From assembly GCA_938036315.1 (NCBI GenBank), contig CALHPK010000006.1, positions 134,999 through 198,998 of the forward strand: a DNA stretch of 64,000 bases, in the 5' to 3' direction. The stretch is from an uncultured bacterium (GTDB lineage: Bacteria; Calescibacteriota; Calescibacteriia; Calescibacteriales; Calescibacteriaceae). This document shows, one piece after another, positions 60,227 through 64,000 of this stretch. The notes beneath the pieces are model-generated. The model searched no databases. It was not told where the DNA came from and saw only the letters and a program-made list of their open reading frames with translations. A program made the translations under genes and the position numbers. Within the stretch, counting starts at the first letter, position 1, and each line of letters opens with the position of its first letter.

Positions 60227-60853
60227 TCATCTGCTTTCTTTCTTTCTTACTATAACTTTAGCTCCTATCCATCCGGGGACCGAGCCTTTTACTGCTATCA
60301 GTTCTTTGTCGGTATCAACGTAAAGGATTTTCAGATTTTTTACAGTAACTTTGTTGTATCCCATCCTTCCTGGCATTTTTTTTCCCTTCCAAACTCTGCC
60401 AGGGTCTGTTCTACATCCTATTGCTCCGACTCTTCTGTGGGACATCGACCCATGTGAGTCAGGTCCTCCGGCGAACCCCCATCTTTTCATCGCTCCTTGA
60501 AATCCCTTCCCTTTACTTACTCCGATCACATCTACTTTTTCTCCTACAGAGAATATATCAACTCGTATCTTTTGTCCAGGTGAAACTTCTGTACTGCCCA
60601 GGAGTTTGAACTCTTTTAGTATTTTGAATGTATCATTTACTCCAGCTTTTCTTAGAATTCCGATTATGGGTTTTGGGACATTTTTCTCTTTTGCTCTATC
60701 AAATGATAGGATAACTCTCTTTTCGCCGTTGATCTGGCGAACTCCAACTATTACACCGCCATCTAATCTCAAAACAGTGGCAGGCACAAAATTTCCATTC
60801 TCATCTGGAATTCTTGTCATTCCGACTTTATGAAATATCAAACCAGATATCAT
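60227..60853 (-). CDS. rplC: 50S ribosomal protein L3
   Basis: 208 residues. MISGLIFHKVGMTRIPDENGNFVPATVL and KGKGFQGAMKRWGFAGGPDSHGSMSHRRVGAIGCRTDPGRVWKGKKMPGRMG identify L3. It lies between rpsJ and rplD in the S10 operon order. Confidence 0.96.
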   Translation of the reverse strand: MISGLIFHKVGMTRIPDENGNFVPATVLRLDGGVIVGVRQINGEKRVILSFDRAKEKNVPKPIIGILRKAGVNDTFKILKEFKLLGSTEVSPGQKIRVDIFSVGEKVDVIGVSKGKGFQGAMKRWGFAGGPDSHGSMSHRRVGAIGCRTDPGRVWKGKKMPGRMGYNKVTVKNLKILYVDTDKELIAVKGSVPGWIGAKVIVRKKESR

Positions 60854-60879
60854 ATCATTTTCCTCCTTTTCTTATTACT

Positions 60880-61194
60880 TCATTCGACTTTCATTTCTAT
60901 ATGAATTCCTGGGGGAACATCTACTTTACCTAATTCTTCGATAGTGGCGGGTTGAGGTTCGACTATATAAACCAATCTTTTATGGATTCTCATTTCAAAC
61001 GTTTCCATAGATTTTTTGTCAACATGTGGAGATCGAAGAACAGTCCATCTTCTTATTTCAACTGGAAGTGGTATAGGACCTTTTATTTTTGCATTTGTTC
61101 TTTGAGCTGCTCCTATTATATCTTTTAGGGTTGAATCCAGTAATCTGTGGTCATAAGATTTCATCTTTATTATTATTTTGTTAAATTGAAGCAT
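60880..61194 (-). CDS. rpsJ: 30S ribosomal protein S10 (NusE)
   Basis: 104 residues. [39 protein letters not shown] and [24 protein letters not shown] are S10. It also serves as NusE in antitermination and contacts NusG. First ribosomal gene after fusA, 17 nt spacing. Confidence 0.96.
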   Translation of the reverse strand: MLQFNKIIIKMKSYDHRLLDSTLKDIIGAAQRTNAKIKGPIPLPVEIRRWTVLRSPHVDKKSMETFEMRIHKRLVYIVEPQPATIEELGKVDVPPGIHIEMKVE

Positions 61195-61211
61195 ATTTTT
61201 ATTCCTCCTCT

Positions 61212-63317
61212 TTAGGCCTTTTTAGTAGAGACTTTTCTCTGCTCTATAATTTGTGCAGTAATGTTTTGTGGAACTTCTTCATATCTGGTGAATTCCATAA
61301 TATAAAACCCCCTTCCTTGAGTGAGTGATCTTAGTACCGTTGCATATCCGAACATTTCGGCAAGTGGAACAAAGGCTTCGATGGCTCTGAATGACCCTTT
61401 TGTTTCGATATTTACTACTTTACCTCTGCGGGAGTTGAGATCTCCTATTACAGAGCCAAGGAATTCTTCTGGTACTGAAACCTCAACTCTCATTATGGGC
61501 TCAAGGAGAATAAGTCCTGCTTTTCTGACTGCATCTTTCAGAGCAATAGAAGCGGCGATTCTGAAAGCTATATCAGATGAATCAACCTCGTGAAAAGATC
61601 CATCATAAAGGGTTACTCTCAGATCAACTATAGGGTATCCAGCTAAGACTCCCTCTTCCATAGCTTCTCTTACTCCCCTTTCAACTGAGGGTATAAACTC
61701 AGCGGGGATTATTCCTCCTTTTATTTGATTTACAAATTCAAAGCCTTTTCCTCTTTCCAATGGCTCAACTCTTATTATGACGTGCCCGTATTGACCTCTT
61801 CCACCTGACTGCCTTATATACTTCCCTTCAGCATCTGAAACTCCAATTATAGTCTCCTTGTATGCTACCTGGGGTTTTCCCATGCGTGTTTTAACATTGT
61901 ATTCTCTCTGCAATCTGTCCTGTATTATTTCAAGGTGGAGTTCTCCCATTCCCCACATTATTGTCTCCTGAGTTTCATTGTTATATCTGACTCTGAAGGA
62001 TGGGTCTTCTATTTCCAGTTTGTGCAGTGATATGAACAATCGTTCTTGATCTTGCTTTGTTAAGGGTTCGATTGAAGCGTAGATTACTGGTTCTGGGACT
62101 TCTATACCCTCAAGTAATATGGGGTTTTCTTTCAAGCATACCGTATCACCTGTTAAGAATTCCTTAAGTCCGACAACTGCTATGACATCTCCTGCTCCAG
62201 CTCCCTCTATATCTTCTCTTCTATTTGCAAACATTCTTACAACTCTTCCTATTCTCTCTGTTTTTCTTGTTCTTGGATTGTAGACAGTCAATCCAGAAGT
62301 TAATTTTCCTGAGTATATTCTTATGTAGGAAAGTTGTCCGGCGTATGGGTCGTGCATTATTTTGAACACAAGGGCGGCAAGCGGGGCATTTTCGTCAGGT
62401 TGAACTATAATTTCATCTCCGGTTTCGTAGTGCTTGCCTTTCACTGGAGGTCTATCGATGGGAGATGGGAGATATCTTAAAATTCCGTCAATGACTGGCT
62501 GAACTCCTTTGTTTTTCAGAGAAGATCCGCAAAACACCGGAACCCCCTTAAAACCTATTGTTATTCTCCTCAGGGCTGAGTGTATGTCCTCTTCTGTGAT
62601 GGAATTTGAATTTTCAATGTACTTTGCCATGAATTCGTCGTCAAGTTCTGCTATTGTCTCTATCATTTTTTCGCGCCACAGGTAAGCTGAATCCTTCAGA
62701 TCTGCTGGGATTTCTTCATAGTAATAAGTTCTGCCCAAATCCTCCTCCGAAAAGTAGATAGCTTTCATTGTTATAAGGTCTACCGGACCTTTGAAGTTCT
62801 CCTCCACTCCGTTTGGTATATGTAGAGGGATTGGGATAATATCGAGCTTTTTCTTTATATCTTCTAAAGTTTTGAAAAAATCGGCACCGATTCTATCCAT
62901 TTTGTTTACGTAGCAAAGCCTTGGTACAGAATATTTGTTTGCTTGTCTCCAGACTGTTTCTGATTGGGGTTCGACTCCATTTACAGCGTCAAAAATTATG
63001 ACACATCCATCAAGAACCCTCAAAGATCTTTCAACTTCTATTGTGAAATCGACGTGACCTGGAGTATCTATAATATTTATTTTGTGCCCTTTCCAAAAGC
63101 ATGAGATTGATGCAGAAGTTATAGTTATTCCTCTTTCTTTCTCTTGCGGCATCCAATCAGTTACTGTTGTTCCTTCATCAACATCTCCGACCCTATAGGT
63201 TGTTCCAGTGTAAAATAGAACTCTCTCTGTAGTTGTAGTCTTCCCGGCATCTATATGAGCAACAAAACCAATATTTCTTACTCTCTCAAGAGGAATTTTT
63301 TCTTCTTTTGTAAGCAT
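61212..63317 (-). CDS. fusA: Elongation factor G
   Basis: 701 residues from ATG 63317 ([15 protein letters not shown]); a TTG at 63356 would add 13. G1 is [12 protein letters not shown], switch I includes ERGITI, G3 is DTPGHVDF and G4 is NKMD. Domains II-V include [27 protein letters not shown] and GRGFYIMEF. It translocates tRNA-mRNA on the ribosome. rpsL and rpsG do not precede it. Three tandem 19-nt repeats with -10-like boxes lie upstream. Confidence 0.97.
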   Translation of the reverse strand: MLTKEEKIPLERVRNIGFVAHIDAGKTTTTERVLFYTGTTYRVGDVDEGTTVTDWMPQEKERGITITSASISCFWKGHKINIIDTPGHVDFTIEVERSLRVLDGCVIIFDAVNGVEPQSETVWRQANKYSVPRLCYVNKMDRIGADFFKTLEDIKKKLDIIPIPLHIPNGVEENFKGPVDLITMKAIYFSEEDLGRTYYYEEIPADLKDSAYLWREKMIETIAELDDEFMAKYIENSNSITEEDIHSALRRITIGFKGVPVFCGSSLKNKGVQPVIDGILRYLPSPIDRPPVKGKHYETGDEIIVQPDENAPLAALVFKIMHDPYAGQLSYIRIYSGKLTSGLTVYNPRTRKTERIGRVVRMFANRREDIEGAGAGDVIAVVGLKEFLTGDTVCLKENPILLEGIEVPEPVIYASIEPLTKQDQERLFISLHKLEIEDPSFRVRYNNETQETIMWGMGELHLEIIQDRLQREYNVKTRMGKPQVAYKETIIGVSDAEGKYIRQSGGRGQYGHVIIRVEPLERGKGFEFVNQIKGGIIPAEFIPSVERGVREAMEEGVLAGYPIVDLRVTLYDGSFHEVDSSDIAFRIAASIALKDAVRKAGLILLEPIMRVEVSVPEEFLGSVIGDLNSRRGKVVNIETKGSFRAIEAFVPLAEMFGYATVLRSLTQGRGFYIMEFTRYEEVPQNITAQIIEQRKVSTKKA

Positions 63318-63417
63318 AGCCAAAAGGAAATATTTGAAATCATAAGAAAAGATCAAGGTGCTGATGTGAATTTCAGGAAAATTTTTTATCCACTATATAG
63401 GATCTATTCAGTTTCTT

Positions 63418-63474
63418 TTATATAGAATTTATTCTTTTATATAGGATTTACTCGATTATATAGGATTTACTCGA
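63418..63474 (-). repeat. Three 19-nt tandem repeats upstream of fusA, with promoter-like cores
   Basis: Units at 63418-63436, 63437-63455 and 63456-63474; the last two are identical and a degenerate fourth lies at about 63393. On the fusA strand each unit contains CTATATAA, a -10-like sequence. The array is about 100-160 nt upstream of the fusA start and could be a multi-start promoter or a slippage product. Confidence 0.7.
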
Positions 63475-63486
63475 TTTCTTCCCCTA

Positions 63487-64000
63487 TTATACTGTTATTA
63501 TATTTTTCTTTCTATTGATAATATTTAGGAGATCGAAATCTTCGGTCAGCATTATCCTAGGTAAACATTCTAGGTAATTTTTATGTTCTTTGTAAATTAC
63601 TCCATGTCTTCCAGTCGTAGCTGTTTTGAGGTTTAGTTTTTTCACTATTGCGAATTCTCTTTCTCCGATCTTGTTCTTTCCCCCAAATGGGTAGGCAAAA
63701 TGTTCAACTTTTTTTGCCTATTTTTGATTCTATTATTTTATTTGCATCGACTATCTCTTCGATAACTTCTGATTCTCTCAATTTGCTCAGTACCAGGTGG
63801 TTTTTAGTATGTCCCCCTATTGTGCAGATTTCATCCTTTGAAATTTCAATTATGTGGTCCCAGCTCATAGTTAACTCTTCACACTTTTTTTATAGTCTAC
63901 TTTGTAGTTCGAGAGGAGATTTTTGATCTGAGCCATCAGATTTTTCTGATTAAGCGACATAATAATGTTGTAGATTTTTATGAAGGTTTGGATTTTTTCA
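63487..64000 (-). pseudogene. Polysaccharide deacetylase, C-terminal part, with two A-tract frameshifts
   Basis: Reading three frames in turn gives a continuous polysaccharide deacetylase end: MSWDHIIEISKDEICTIGGHTKNHLVLSKL (substrate His region), then VEHFAYPFGGKNKIGEREFA, then TTGRHGVIYKEHKNYLECLPRI, ending at 63487. Two frame breaks occur, both at runs of seven A on the coding strand (63709-63715 and 63885-63891). The first needs one A fewer, the second one A more. The gene continues past the window edge. Either it is decayed, or the runs reflect sequencing error or transcriptional slippage. No single frame encodes the protein, so this is left as a broken gene. Confidence 0.7.

Noticed and set aside
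1-64000. CRISPR array, prophage or insertion sequence
   Set aside because: No regularly spaced repeats with unique spacers, no transposase, integrase or phage structural genes.

Overview
The window is about 64 kb of chromosome from an AT-rich bacterium. Genes are packed tightly on both strands, and AGA/AGG (Arg) and ATA (Ile) codons dominate, as is common in AT-rich thermophile genomes. The cell is a diderm: there is a KDO transferase (waaA), a heptosyltransferase-like GT9 enzyme, a beta-barrel porin ending in Phe, and lipoproteins. Two large secreted proteins carry MopE-type Asp/Cys metal-binding motifs. One of them also has RCC1 repeats and a MYXO-CTERM-like tail, a style best known from Myxococcota-like lineages. 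I cannot place the organism more precisely. I see no phage, transposase or CRISPR array. Most genes are core metabolism and information processing.

Layout. 1-9.5 kb holds the end of a catalytic-only aspartokinase, a ZIP transporter, a 300-nt structured-RNA candidate, an Rsm22-type methyltransferase, a MopE lipoprotein, cobyrinate diamide synthase and a secreted repeat protein. A lone 5S rRNA gene with a good promoter lies at 9.65 kb. 10-18.4 kb holds an AlaC-type aminotransferase, galactokinase with a UDP-sugar pyrophosphorylase, coaBC, a radical SAM protein, a D-cysteine desulfhydrase-like PLP enzyme and 3-hydroxyacyl-CoA dehydrogenase. 18.4-20.8 kb is tuf-rpmG-tRNA(Trp)-secE-nusG, followed by envelope glycosyltransferases instead of rplK/rplA. 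23.3-31.2 kb (minus strand) holds rpoD, dnaG, mgtC, pepA, nadE and a DUF177 gene.

31.4-37 kb holds a small membrane protein, an M16 protease, a YfgM-like/BamB-like pair and VanZ. rpmH stands alone at 37.1 kb without rnpA. 37.3-44.8 kb (minus) holds aroE, tusA, a porin, pyrD, a BKACE enzyme, gatA and acyl-CoA dehydrogenase. thiC at 45.1 kb follows a folded leader that does not look like a TPP riboswitch. OsmC, CDF, HIT and LON-domain genes, pgk, the RCC1 lipoprotein and a Ski2-like helicase follow. The last block (minus) is fusA-rpsJ-rplC-rplD-rplW-rplB-sufC-rsmA and a TPR/AIM24-like gene, so the S10 operon is cut after rplB. The right edge has a polysaccharide deacetylase broken by two A7-tract frameshifts.

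The main observations beyond the gene list are: the folded RNA at 1236-1543; the leader upstream of thiC; a primary-type sigma factor in which one of the two melting tryptophans is Pro; a recurrent pattern of 9-27 nt tandem duplications at gene ends and in promoters; and reading-frame breaks at A-tracts. All calls come from reading the sequence; no database search was possible.
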